Of a stretch of 64,000 nt of DNA, positions 34,008-42,072 are shown piece by piece. Origin of the DNA: Myxococcota bacterium. GTDB taxonomy: Bacteria; Myxococcota_A; Polyangia; Polyangiales; Polyangiaceae. The stretch spans positions 31,402-95,401 of the forward strand of contig CAUJEM010000008.1 of assembly GCA_963169915.1 (NCBI GenBank). Direction: 5' to 3'. The notes below the pieces were generated by a model. It was not told the origin of the DNA. It ran no database searches and worked only from the letters and a program-made list of their open reading frames with translations. Both the position numbers and the translations under genes were made by a program. Position 1 is the first letter of the stretch, and each line of letters opens with the position of its first letter.

Positions 34008-35993
34008 CTAGCCGGCCTTCGGCAGCGACGTGCTCCGCACGAGCGCGATGAGCTGCTCGATGATCTGACCGATGCGGTAGTCCTTCGGGGTGAAGACGGC
34101 GCGCACGCCCCGTGCACGCAGGAGCGCGGCGTCCTCCTCGGGGATGATGCCGCCGACGACCACGGGCAGCTCTCCCAGGCCGAGCGCGCGGAGCCGCTCG
34201 AGCGTCTCACCCACCAGCTCCAGGTGCGCCCCCGAGAGGATGCTGAGGCCGACCAGGTGCACGCCCTCGTCCGCGGCGGCGCGCGCCAGCTCCTTCGGGG
34301 AGACGCGGATCCCCTCGTAGACCACCTCGAAGCCGGCGTCCCGGGCGCGCAGGGCGATCTGCTCGGCGCCGTTCGAGTGCCCATCGAGGCCGGGCTTGCC
34401 CACGAGCAGCTTCGGTCGGCGCCCGAGCTGCTCGGTCAAGTCGTCCAGCTCCGCGCGCAGCCGCGTGAGCTGCTCCTGGAGGGTCTCCGGGGTGCTGGCG
34501 CCCGAGACCCCCGTGGGCGCGCGGTACTCGCCGAAGACCCCCCGCAGGGTGTTGGCCCACTCCCCCGTGGTCACGCCCGCCTTGGCCGCCGCGATGCTGG
34601 GCGGCATCAAGTTGCTCCCCTCCCGGGCGGCGCGCTCGAGCGCCTCGAGCGCGCTCGCCACCGCCGCCGAGTCGCGCCCTGCGCGCCACCGCTGCAGCCG
34701 CTCGATCTGCTCGGCCTCGCTGGCTGGGTCCACCCTCAAGATGGCGTCGACCGAGCCCGCTTCGAGCAGCGGGCTCGGCTCGCTCTCGCGGAACTCGTTG
34801 ACGCCCACGACGATCTGCGTGCCCTGCTCGATGGCGACGAGGCGCGCGGCGTTCGCGGCGACCAGGCGCTCCTTCACGTAGCCCTCCGCCACGGCCTGCA
34901 CGATGCCGCCGCGCGCCAGGACCGCCTCCACCTCGGCCCAGGCCGCCGCCGCGAGCTCGCTGGTGCGTCGCTCGATGACGACGCTGCCCTCGAAGATGTC
35001 CGCGTGCTCGAGCAGATCCGACTCGTACGCGAGGATCTGCTGCGCTCGAAGGCTGAGCTGCTGATCCCAAGGGCGCGGCAGCCCGAGCGCCTCGTTCCAC
35101 GCCGGGAGCTGGATGGCGCGCGCCCGCGCGTCCCGGCTCAAGGTGACGCCGAGCATCTCCAGCACGATGCGGATGATGTTGTTCTCCGGCTGCGCCTCCG
35201 TCAGCCCCAGCGAGTTGACCTGCACCCCGTAGCGGAAGCGCCGCAGCTTGGCGTCCTGCACGCCGTAGCGCTCGAGCCCCAGCTTGTCCCACAGCCGCGC
35301 GAAGGCGCGCTGCTTGCACACCTCGTCGATGAAGCGGAGGTTGGAATTGAGGAAGAAGCTGACCCTCCCGAACACCTTGTCCAAGCTGGCCTGCGACACC
35401 CCGCGGGCCTGGACCGTGTCCAGCACCGCGATGGCCGTGCCGAGCGCGTACGCGATCTCTTGCTCCGGCGTGGCGCCCGCCTCCTGCAGGTGGTAGCTGC
35501 ACACGTTGACGGGGTTGAACTCCGGCAGGTGCTCCACGGTGTACTCGATCATGTCGGCGATGAGCCGCAAGCTGGGCTCCGGCGGGAACACGTAGGTGCC
35601 GCGCGACAGGTACTCCTTGATGATGTCGTTCTGGGTGGTGCCGCGGAGCTTGCTGAGCGTAGCGCCCTGCTCCTCCGCGAGCGCGACGTAGAGCGCCAGC
35701 AGCCAGGCCGCGGTGGCGTTGATGGTCATGGAGGTGTTCATCTGCTCGAGCTGCAGCCCCTCGAACAGCTCCCGCAGATCTCCCAGGCTGTCGATGGGGA
35801 CGCCGGTCTTGCCCACCTCCCCACGAGCGAAGCTGGCGTCCGAGTCGTAGCCCGTCTGGGTGGGCAGATCGAAGGCGACCGACAGCCCCGTCTGGCCCTT
35901 CGCCAGGTTGGCGCGGTAGAGCTCATTGGAGGCTTTGGGCGTCGAGTGACCCGAGTAGGTCCTCATGATCCAGGGCGCGTCTTTCTTTGCCAC
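34008..35993 (-). CDS. Cobalamin-dependent acyl-CoA mutase, MeaA/ethylmalonyl-CoA-mutase-like
   Basis: 661 residues: a mutase barrel (about 1-500) and a fused B12-binding domain (about 535-655) with the base-off ligand motif LDGHSNG and the later LSILSG and VGGIIP segments. The N-terminal sequence RTYSGHSTPKASNELYRANL and FDLPTQTGYDSD matches the MeaA / ethylmalonyl-CoA mutase group, not classical methylmalonyl-CoA mutase (RQYAGFST, FDLATHRGYDSD). It may therefore act on ethylmalonyl-CoA or a related acyl-CoA. The function by name remains an inference. GTG start at 35993; an ATG at 35966 is also in frame. It is followed two bases later by meaB. Confidence 0.85.
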   Translation of the reverse strand: MAKKDAPWIMRTYSGHSTPKASNELYRANLAKGQTGLSVAFDLPTQTGYDSDASFARGEVGKTGVPIDSLGDLRELFEGLQLEQMNTSMTINATAAWLLALYVALAEEQGATLSKLRGTTQNDIIKEYLSRGTYVFPPEPSLRLIADMIEYTVEHLPEFNPVNVCSYHLQEAGATPEQEIAYALGTAIAVLDTVQARGVSQASLDKVFGRVSFFLNSNLRFIDEVCKQRAFARLWDKLGLERYGVQDAKLRRFRYGVQVNSLGLTEAQPENNIIRIVLEMLGVTLSRDARARAIQLPAWNEALGLPRPWDQQLSLRAQQILAYESDLLEHADIFEGSVVIERRTSELAAAAWAEVEAVLARGGIVQAVAEGYVKERLVAANAARLVAIEQGTQIVVGVNEFRESEPSPLLEAGSVDAILRVDPASEAEQIERLQRWRAGRDSAAVASALEALERAAREGSNLMPPSIAAAKAGVTTGEWANTLRGVFGEYRAPTGVSGASTPETLQEQLTRLRAELDDLTEQLGRRPKLLVGKPGLDGHSNGAEQIALRARDAGFEVVYEGIRVSPKELARAAADEGVHLVGLSILSGAHLELVGETLERLRALGLGELPVVVGGIIPEEDAALLRARGVRAVFTPKDYRIGQIIEQLIALVRSTSLPKAG

Positions 35994-36027
35994 GTTGCGT
36001 CAGCGATAGACCGGCTGGCGCCGAGCC

Positions 36028-36053
36028 TCAAGCCGCCGCGCGCGGCGGCTTGA
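36028..36053. terminator. Perfect 26-bp palindrome between two minus-strand operons
   Basis: TCAAGCCGCCGCG at 36028-36040 followed directly by its complement at 36041-36053. It lies downstream of the methyltransferase gene and 34 bases upstream of the mutase start. It could be a terminator for the upstream operon or a site for a dimeric regulator. There is no T-run. Confidence 0.5.
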
Positions 36054-36124
36054 CGTCGCGCCGCTTCTCAGGGCGATCGACGCGCAGCGAGCTCCCCACC
36101 TCGGCGCAGGCAACGAGCCGGCGC

Positions 36125-36730
36125 TCAGCGCGGCACGTCGGCCAGCAGCATCGTCCACGGCAGCGGGGTGCGGACGCGGCGCACGTGGAGCACGGGCTCC
36201 ACCAGCCGAAGGAGCCCACGGCGGGAGAAGTGCTGGACGTGGCCCGGGGTGTTGCCGAGGGCGCGCAGGTACTTGCCGCGCGCGAGGTTCAGGGCGCGCC
36301 AGAGCGGCTCCCGCGGCGTGCTGAGCAGCACCGCGCGCCGCGCCACCCGCCGCAGCTCGACGAGCGCCGCCGCCGGGTGGGGCACGTGCTCCAGCACCTC
36401 ACAGCACACGACCAGCTCGAACTGCCCGTCCGCGTAGGGCAGCGCCTCCACGCTGGCCTCCCGGAAGTGGATCCGCTCACTGAGCCCCGGGGCCAGCCGC
36501 TCGAGCGAGAGATCGCAGGCCTCGAAGCGCTCCGGGGGGCGGCGCGCGTGCGCCAGCAGGTGCTGCGCCAGCCGCCCCTCCCCGCAGCCCACCTCGAGCA
36601 CGCTCGCCGGCTCCACCTCACCGTAGAGCTCGACCGCGCTGCGCAGAAAGCCCGCCATCAAGCGCCGCGCGATGGGGTTGCGCGTGCCGTACTTGTCGTA
36701 GTGGTTGCCCACGACGTTCGGCTCAGGCAC
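36125..36730 (-). CDS. SAM-dependent methyltransferase
   Basis: 201 residues of the class I methyltransferase fold. SAM motif VLEVGCGEGRLA, acidic loop CDLSLERL, and the post-motif EVLEHVPHP followed by AVLLSTPREPLWRAL are present. It follows the glycosyltransferase gene with an 8-bp overlap (GTG at 36730). This suggests a role in cell-surface glycolipid or polyisoprenoid-linked sugar metabolism. The acceptor is unknown. Confidence 0.82.
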   Translation of the reverse strand: MPEPNVVGNHYDKYGTRNPIARRLMAGFLRSAVELYGEVEPASVLEVGCGEGRLAQHLLAHARRPPERFEACDLSLERLAPGLSERIHFREASVEALPYADGQFELVVCCEVLEHVPHPAAALVELRRVARRAVLLSTPREPLWRALNLARGKYLRALGNTPGHVQHFSRRGLLRLVEPVLHVRRVRTPLPWTMLLADVPR

Positions 36731-37781
36731 GCGCGCGCTCCTCGGCGTGGTCCGCGGCCGACGCCGCCTCCCGAGCGCGCCAGGGCGGCGCGCCGGTGGA
36801 GTGGAGCCCCGCGATGCCCTCCGGCGCGCCGCCGCTCGCCGAGCGCGCCTCCAGGCGGCGCACGCGGAGCAGCACGTCCTCGATGAGCCGGCGGTTGGCG
36901 GCCAGCAGCTCCGCGAGCATGGCCGCCACCAGCATGACGACCGCCAGCACCACCGCGCCCACCCCGATGACCAGCGACTGCGTGTAGCCGCTGTAGCTGG
37001 GATCTCGCAGATAATAGTAGACGAAGCGCGCGCCGATCCCCACGCCCAGCAGCAGCAGCAGCAGCGAGGACGCGAAGAAGAGCTGCACTGGCTGGTACAT
37101 CGCGTAGGCGCGAAACATCACCGGCCCGGCGCGGCGCAGGTAGTCCGGTACCGAGCGAAACAGCCGCGACTCGCGCGTCTTGGGGTTGGTGGTGACGGGG
37201 ACGTTGGCGATGGCGAGGCCGCGCCGCCCGGCTTGGATGACCGTCTCCAGCGTGTAGGTGAAGCGGTTGTGGACGAAGAGCTGCGCGGCGGCGTGGCGGC
37301 TCAGCGCGCGAAAGCCGCTGGGTGAGTCCGCCACCTCCGTGGCCGAGAGCCGCCGCACCACCCGCGAGCCCCAGCGCTGCAGGAGCTTCTTCACCCCGGA
37401 GAAATGCGCGATGGCGTCCGTCTGACGATCACCGATGACCAGCTCCGCGCGGCCCTCGAGGATGGGCGCCACGAGCAGCGGGATGTCCGCGCCGCGGTAC
37501 TGGTTGTCCGCGTCCGTGTTGACGATGATGTCCGCCCCGAGGCGCAGGCAGGCGTCTACCCCCGCCATGAAGCCCGCCGCGAGCCCGCGGTTCTTCGGGA
37601 AGCGCAGCACGTGGTGCACGCCGAGGCGCGCGGCCGCCTCCGCCGTCCCGTCGGTGCTGCCGTCGTCGATGACGAGCAGCTCGATCTCGCCCACCCCGGG
37701 GATCTGCCGTGGGAGCTCCGCCACGGTGGCGGGCAGGGTGCTCGCCTCGTTCAGGCAGGGGATCTGGATCATCAATTTCAC
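36723..37781 (-). CDS. Family 2 glycosyltransferase with membrane anchor
   Basis: 352 residues. An N-terminal GT2 domain (IPCLNEASTLP, VIDDGSTDGT, catalytic metal motif NTDADNQY) resembles dolichyl-phosphate mannose / polyisoprenyl-phosphate glycosyltransferases. Two C-terminal hydrophobic helices (about 235-260 and 270-300) anchor it in the inner membrane. A basic cytoplasmic tail follows. It probably loads a sugar onto a polyprenyl carrier. The GTG at 37781 overlaps the upstream DUF454 stop (GTGA); an ATG at 37772 is possible. Confidence 0.87.
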   Translation of the reverse strand: MKLMIQIPCLNEASTLPATVAELPRQIPGVGEIELLVIDDGSTDGTAEAAARLGVHHVLRFPKNRGLAAGFMAGVDACLRLGADIIVNTDADNQYRGADIPLLVAPILEGRAELVIGDRQTDAIAHFSGVKKLLQRWGSRVVRRLSATEVADSPSGFRALSRHAAAQLFVHNRFTYTLETVIQAGRRGLAIANVPVTTNPKTRESRLFRSVPDYLRRAGPVMFRAYAMYQPVQLFFASSLLLLLLGVGIGARFVYYYLRDPSYSGYTQSLVIGVGAVVLAVVMLVAAMLAELLAANRRLIEDVLLRVRRLEARSASGGAPEGIAGLHSTGAPPWRAREAASAADHAEERARA

Positions 37782-38278
37782 GGGCCGCGGCGCTCCCCGG
37801 AGGGCGGCTCCGGACGTAGCCAGAGCCAGGTGCCCACCGCGACCATGGTGGCGGTGGCGCAGCCGGCCCCCCACCACCTCGGGGTGGCCACGAAGAGCAC
37901 CGCCGCCGAGCCCACCATGACGCTGGTGGCGAGCCACTTGGCCCGCCGCGCCACCATCCCGTCACGTTCCCAGTCCGTGATGGCCTGCGCGAAGCGCGGG
38001 TGTGAGAGCAGCCAGCGCCGGAGCCGCAGGGACCCGCGCGCGGCGGCGAAGGCGGACAGCAAGATGAAGGGCACCGTGGGCAGCACCGGCACCACGATCC
38101 CGATGATGCCGAGGGCCAGGCTCACGTAGGCGAGCAGCGCCCACAGCCACCAGCCCCGGACCCGCTGCGGCGCCCGGGCCCCCACCTCGACGGCGCCGAG
38201 GGAGCGCGCCGGGGACGCCCCCCCAGCGCCCGGAGCGCCCTCGCGTTCGAGGCTCAGCGACTCTTCCGCGTCCTGCAC
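37778..38278 (-). CDS. DUF454 (YbaN-like) inner membrane protein
   Basis: 166 residues. The core GIIGIVVPVLPTVPFILLSAF and the following LSHPRFAQAITDWERDG match the DUF454/YbaN family. Three hydrophobic helices are visible (about 43-63, 67-85 and 112-150 overall). The function is unknown. The GTG at 38278 gives a short acidic N terminus; the frame extends upstream with low-complexity sequence. It is first in a translationally coupled trio with the glycosyltransferase and methyltransferase. Confidence 0.8.
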   Translation of the reverse strand: MQDAEESLSLEREGAPGAGGASPARSLGAVEVGARAPQRVRGWWLWALLAYVSLALGIIGIVVPVLPTVPFILLSAFAAARGSLRLRRWLLSHPRFAQAITDWERDGMVARRAKWLATSVMVGSAAVLFVATPRWWGAGCATATMVAVGTWLWLRPEPPSGERRGP

Positions 38279-38321
38279 GGCGCGGACTCTACACCGTTGG
38301 CGCGGCGTGGCGACTCGCGAG

Positions 38322-39878
38322 CTACGGCGCGTGGAGCTGGCCCGCGGCGCCCGCCGGAGCGCTGCCGGCACCGGAGCCTCCACTGCTGAAGCGCGCCGTG
38401 GAGGCTGCGTCGAGCTGGACCCCAGCGCCGTCGAGCTTCACGAGGGCGTAGGACGGGCCCCCGGCGCCTCCACCGCCGTTGCCCCCGCGGCCCCCCTGAC
38501 CACCGAGGCTGCCGCTGCCCCCGCGGAGCTGCTTGGTGGAGGGCTGGGCGCAGTAGCAGGTGCTGGTGTCACGGACGCAATCGCCGTGACAGGTGACGCT
38601 GGCCCCGGTGGTGCCCTGGGAGCCTGAGTCGCCGTCCCGGCCCAGCCCCCCGGCCGAGCCGCTCCCCCCGGCGTCCGCGTGGACGGTGCTGGCGGCGGCG
38701 CTCACGAAGCCCGAGGCGCCGACGACCAGGACGCCGACGCTGGCGCCCCCGCCGCGCCCGGCGCCGCCCCCGGCGCCGCCACGCCCGCCGCAGCCGCAGC
38801 GCCCCGCTTCCCCTCTCACGCTCAGCTTCTGCCCGTAGTTGCCGCAGAAGGGGTTCTCCGGCGGACCGCAGACCTGCGCCACGCCGGAGCAGCCCGCCAT
38901 GGTCCAGCACGAGCCCGCCTCCCCCGGGAGCCCAGACACCCCCGCCAGGCCGGGCCCACCCGGCAGCCCGGCGCGGCCATCTCCCGGCACGTACAGCGCC
39001 GAGGCGGAGAACATCCCCGCGACCCCGTCGCGGGAGCTGCCGCCCGGCTGCCCCTCGCCGCCGTCGGCGCAGATGGAGGCGGAGCCCGTGCAGTCGACGC
39101 TGCCCGGGACGACCGCCGTGGCCGCTCCCCCGTCCCCGCCGCGGCCGGCGATGATGATGGCCTCGTCCAGCATGACCTTGGCCGAGCGCACGACCAGGCC
39201 GTAGCAGCTCTCCCCCGGCCGATCCGCCACGCTGGCGCCCACGGGCTTGCTGGCCACCTCCAGGCGCGTGAGCTGCACGGAGTCGGTCGGCGCCTCCACC
39301 CTCAGCCCCACGTTGCTGGGCGAGTGCAGCCGGGTGCGCGAGGCGACGTCCGCCGAGCAATCCCGGCGCCACCCTCCGGCGTCCCGCGTCCACCCACCCT
39401 CGATGCTGAGGCTCCCTGCGAGCGAGAGGGTCAGCTCCTCCCGGTACTCCCCCGGCGCGACCACGATGCGCCGCAGGCCGGAGGGCTGCTCTGCCACCGC
39501 CGCCAGAGCGCTCTGCAGCGAGCCGAACGGGAGGGTGGGGCTCCCGTCCCCTCCCCTGCCGGCCTCGGAGGAGACATAGTAGGCGTCCGTGGGGGCGGGC
39601 TCGGTCGGATCACACGCCGGAGCGCCGGCGCTGCCGCCCTGTCCAGCGCTGCCGCCCTGCCCGGCGCTGCCCCCGCTGCCCCCGCTCCCAGCCGTGGCAC
39701 CACTACCTCCGCTGCCGCTCGTCCCTGCCGCGCCTCCAGCAGCGCCGGCGCCTGCCTGCCCGGCTCCCCCGTCGCCCGTGTCCGTAGAGAATTCACCTTC
39801 CGAGCACGCCACCGTCCCAGCGAGCGCCACGACGGCCACGACCGCGCGACCCACGAACCAGCCCCGAACGTCCACCAT
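38322..39878 (-). CDS. Secreted lipoprotein with Gly-rich repeats and beta-helix segment
   Basis: 518 residues. Signal peptide and lipobox (VVALAGTVAC), then a Gly/Ser/Ala stalk with GGSAGQGG repeats. Next comes a segment typical of DUF1565/right-handed beta-helix proteins (DAYYVSSEAGRGGDGSPTLPFGSLQSAL, quoted in part: PFGSLQSALAAV). A second long Gly-rich part resembles collagen-like or PGRS sequence (GLPGGPGLAGVSGLPGEAG) and carries several cysteines. Surface exposure is likely; function unknown. ATG at 39878 fits the signal peptide, and TACGCT lies seven bases before it. Confidence 0.75.
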   Translation of the reverse strand: MVDVRGWFVGRAVVAVVALAGTVACSEGEFSTDTGDGGAGQAGAGAAGGAAGTSGSGGSGATAGSGGSGGSAGQGGSAGQGGSAGAPACDPTEPAPTDAYYVSSEAGRGGDGSPTLPFGSLQSALAAVAEQPSGLRRIVVAPGEYREELTLSLAGSLSIEGGWTRDAGGWRRDCSADVASRTRLHSPSNVGLRVEAPTDSVQLTRLEVASKPVGASVADRPGESCYGLVVRSAKVMLDEAIIIAGRGGDGGAATAVVPGSVDCTGSASICADGGEGQPGGSSRDGVAGMFSASALYVPGDGRAGLPGGPGLAGVSGLPGEAGSCWTMAGCSGVAQVCGPPENPFCGNYGQKLSVRGEAGRCGCGGRGGAGGGAGRGGGASVGVLVVGASGFVSAAASTVHADAGGSGSAGGLGRDGDSGSQGTTGASVTCHGDCVRDTSTCYCAQPSTKQLRGGSGSLGGQGGRGGNGGGGAGGPSYALVKLDGAGVQLDAASTARFSSGGSGAGSAPAGAAGQLHAP

Positions 39879-39885
39879 GCCGCGC

Positions 39886-39891
39886 AGCGTA
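39886..39891 (-). promoter_or_regulatory. -10-like hexamer TACGCT before the beta-helix lipoprotein
   Basis: CTACGCT with seven bases to the ATG, preceded by TG as in extended -10 promoters (TGCTACGCT). Confidence 0.45.
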
Positions 39892-40050
39892 GCATCGCTG
39901 CTCGCCTCGCACGAGCCCTTGGGCGCCCACACGCCGACCTCGCGCCACGCTGCGGACCCGGAGCTCCCGGGTCGCTACCCCACGGTTGCGACACCCTCGG
40001 GTCCAGGCTATTGCCGGTTCATGGGCCGGTTTACCCTGGGGGTCTCGACC

Positions 40051-40827
40051 ATGTTGAAAGTTGCCCTCGCCAGCCTCGGCGCGCTCGTCGCGCTCGCGGC
40101 CTGTGACTCACCGAAGACGCAGCCCGTGAGCCCCCCCTCGGCCTCGCCGGCCGCGCCCGCACCCCAGCCCACGTCCACCGCGGCCGCCTCGGCGAGCGCC
40201 GCCGAGGCAGCGACCCCCACCGTCCCCGCGCACATGAAGGAGCACTTCACCAAGGCGGAGGAGATGAAGGCGGCGATCCTCCGCGGTGATCTCGCCGGCT
40301 TCCGAGAGGTGGCGGCGTGGATGGCCGAGCACGAGCTGAGCGCCGACCCTCCCGCGGATTGGAAGAAGTATACGGACGCCATGCAGCTCACGGCCAAGGG
40401 TGCGCGTGACGCCAAGGATCTGAAGGCCGCGAGCGCCGCGCTCGCCGCGGTCGGGCAGAGCTGCGCGGACTGCCACGGCGTGCTCGGTGGGCCGAAGCAG
40501 CTCGAGCTCGGGGAGCCCCCGGCGGAGGGCTCCGGCGCTGCCTTGCACATGGTGCGCCACCAGTGGGCCGCGGACAAGCTCTGGTTGGGCTTGATGGCGC
40601 CGTCGGAGGAGGCTTGGGTGAAGGGCGCGGAGGTCTTCGCGGACGCGCCGCTCAGCCAAGAGCAGGCCGCCCCCGGCAAGAGCGTCTCCCCCAAGGTGAA
40701 GGCCATGGCCACCAAGGTGCATGAGCAGGCGCACCGGGCCCGCACCGTGGACAAGGCCAAGCGAGCCCAGGCCTACGCGGAGCTCATGCAGAGCTGCTCG
40801 AGCTGCCACGAGCTGGCCCGCCAGTAA
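40051..40827 (+). CDS. Dihaem c-type cytochrome lipoprotein
   Basis: 258 residues. Signal peptide with lipobox (ASLGALVALAAC), an Ala/Pro/Ser linker, then a helical domain with two haem sites, CADCH (about residue 147) and CSSCH near the C terminus. The helical pattern with a C-terminal CxxCH recalls class II cytochrome c or cytochrome c'-like folds. It should carry electrons in the periplasm. No partner oxidase is in the window. ATG at 40051 is preferred over 40021 because GGGGG precedes it and the signal peptide starts there. Confidence 0.85.
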   Translation: MLKVALASLGALVALAACDSPKTQPVSPPSASPAAPAPQPTSTAAASASAAEAATPTVPAHMKEHFTKAEEMKAAILRGDLAGFREVAAWMAEHELSADPPADWKKYTDAMQLTAKGARDAKDLKAASAALAAVGQSCADCHGVLGGPKQLELGEPPAEGSGAALHMVRHQWAADKLWLGLMAPSEEAWVKGAEVFADAPLSQEQAAPGKSVSPKVKAMATKVHEQAHRARTVDKAKRAQAYAELMQSCSSCHELARQ

Positions 40828-40885
40828 CGGCGCGGCGCCCCCCAGCGCACCACCAGGCGGCGCCACGAGCGCGCCTCACCCGTGC

Positions 40886-40891
40886 TAGAGC
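40886..40891 (+). promoter_or_regulatory. -10-like hexamer TAGAGC before the lysine-dehydrogenase-like gene
   Basis: CTAGAGC with eight bases to the ATG at 40900. It is part of the palindrome-like GTGCTAGAGCAC. Confidence 0.4.
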
Positions 40892-40899
40892 ACACCCCC

Positions 40900-42069
40900 A
40901 TGCAGGTGATGGTGCTCGGTGCTGGCAGGATGGGACGCGCGGCGGCGTGGGATCTCGCGCGGCAGCCAGGCGTCGAGCGCCTCTGCCTCGTGGACCACGA
41001 CGCCACGGCGCTGGAGGTGGCTCGGGGCGAGCTCGCGCGGCTGCTCGAGCGCGCCGCCCCACACGCCAGGCCGCGGATCGAGACGCGCTGCTGCTCCCTA
41101 GACGACGCGGCGCAGCTCCCCGCCCTGCTCGCCAGCGCGGACGTGGCGCTCTCGAGCGCAGACTACCGCTTCAACGAGGCGCTCACTCGCGCGGCCATCG
41201 AGGCACAGTGCCACCTGTGCGACCTGGGCGGCAACGTCCACGTCGTCGAGCGCCAGCTCGCCCTGCACGCCGAGGCCGAGCGCCGAGGCGTCACCGTCAT
41301 CCCGGACTGCGGCCTGGCGCCGGGCCTGGCGTGCCTGCTGGCCGCCCGCGCCGTGGAGCGGCTGGAGCGCACGGAGGCCATCCAGCTGCGCGTCGGCGGT
41401 CTCCCCAAGCACCCCAAGCCGCCGCTCAACTACAAGCTGGTGTTCTCGGCGCGCGGGCTCGTGAACGAGTACCTCGAGCCCTCGGAGGTGCTGCGCGATG
41501 GCGTGCCGGTCCGCGTCCCCTCGCTCAGCGAGGTCGAGCGGGTCAGCTTCCCGCCCTTCGGGCTGCTCGAGGCCTTCCACACCTCCGGCGGCGCCTCCAC
41601 GCTGCCGCGCACGCTGCAAGGCAAGGTGCGGCAGCTCGACTACAAGACCCTGCGCTACCCTGGGCACGCAGCCGCCTTCGCCGCCCTGCAGGCGCTCGGG
41701 CTCCTGTCCGAGGAGCCCGTCGACGGGGTGGTGCCGCGTCAGCTCACCGAGCGCCTGCTCGAGCGCGCGCTCGAGGACGACGACACGGACGTCGTCCTGC
41801 TGCGCGTCACGGCCGAGGGGTACCATGAAGGGCGGCGCCAGCGGCTGGTGGTTGAGCTGGTGGACGAGCACGACGAGGCGACCGGGCACAGCGCCATGGC
41901 CCGCACCACGGCCTACAGCGCGGCGGCCGTGGCCTACCTGCTCGGCGCCGGCGCCATCGCTCGGCACGGCGTGCTCCCCGGGGAGCTGGCGCTGCCGCTC
42001 GAGCGCACGCTCGAGGCCGTGCGGGCGCGCGGGCTCGACCTCCAAGAGCGCTGGGAGCGCCTGAGCTGA
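40900..42069 (+). CDS. L-lysine 6-dehydrogenase / saccharopine-dehydrogenase family enzyme
   Basis: 389 residues. N-terminal Rossmann motif VMVLGAGRMGRAAA, then the family pattern FNEALTRAAIEA, CDLGGN and VIPDCGLAPGL. The middle segments LRVGGLPKHPKPPLNYKLVFS and EAFHTSGGASTLPRT follow Geobacillus-type lysine 6-dehydrogenase as I remember it (IPDLGVAPG, EAFHTSGGTSTL). If correct, it oxidises lysine to 2-aminoadipate semialdehyde (then piperideine-6-carboxylate) with NAD. A saccharopine reductase role is the alternative. ATG at 40900 begins the Rossmann fold; a GTG at 40882 is possible. Confidence 0.82.
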   Translation: MQVMVLGAGRMGRAAAWDLARQPGVERLCLVDHDATALEVARGELARLLERAAPHARPRIETRCCSLDDAAQLPALLASADVALSSADYRFNEALTRAAIEAQCHLCDLGGNVHVVERQLALHAEAERRGVTVIPDCGLAPGLACLLAARAVERLERTEAIQLRVGGLPKHPKPPLNYKLVFSARGLVNEYLEPSEVLRDGVPVRVPSLSEVERVSFPPFGLLEAFHTSGGASTLPRTLQGKVRQLDYKTLRYPGHAAAFAALQALGLLSEEPVDGVVPRQLTERLLERALEDDDTDVVLLRVTAEGYHEGRRQRLVVELVDEHDEATGHSAMARTTAYSAAAVAYLLGAGAIARHGVLPGELALPLERTLEAVRARGLDLQERWERLS

Positions 42070-42072
42070 GCC

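Noticed and set aside
34008..35993. Classical methylmalonyl-CoA mutase large subunit
   Set aside because: The diagnostic segments (YSGHST, DLPTQTGYDSD) follow the MeaA group, and the protein is short for a methylmalonyl-CoA mutase large subunit.
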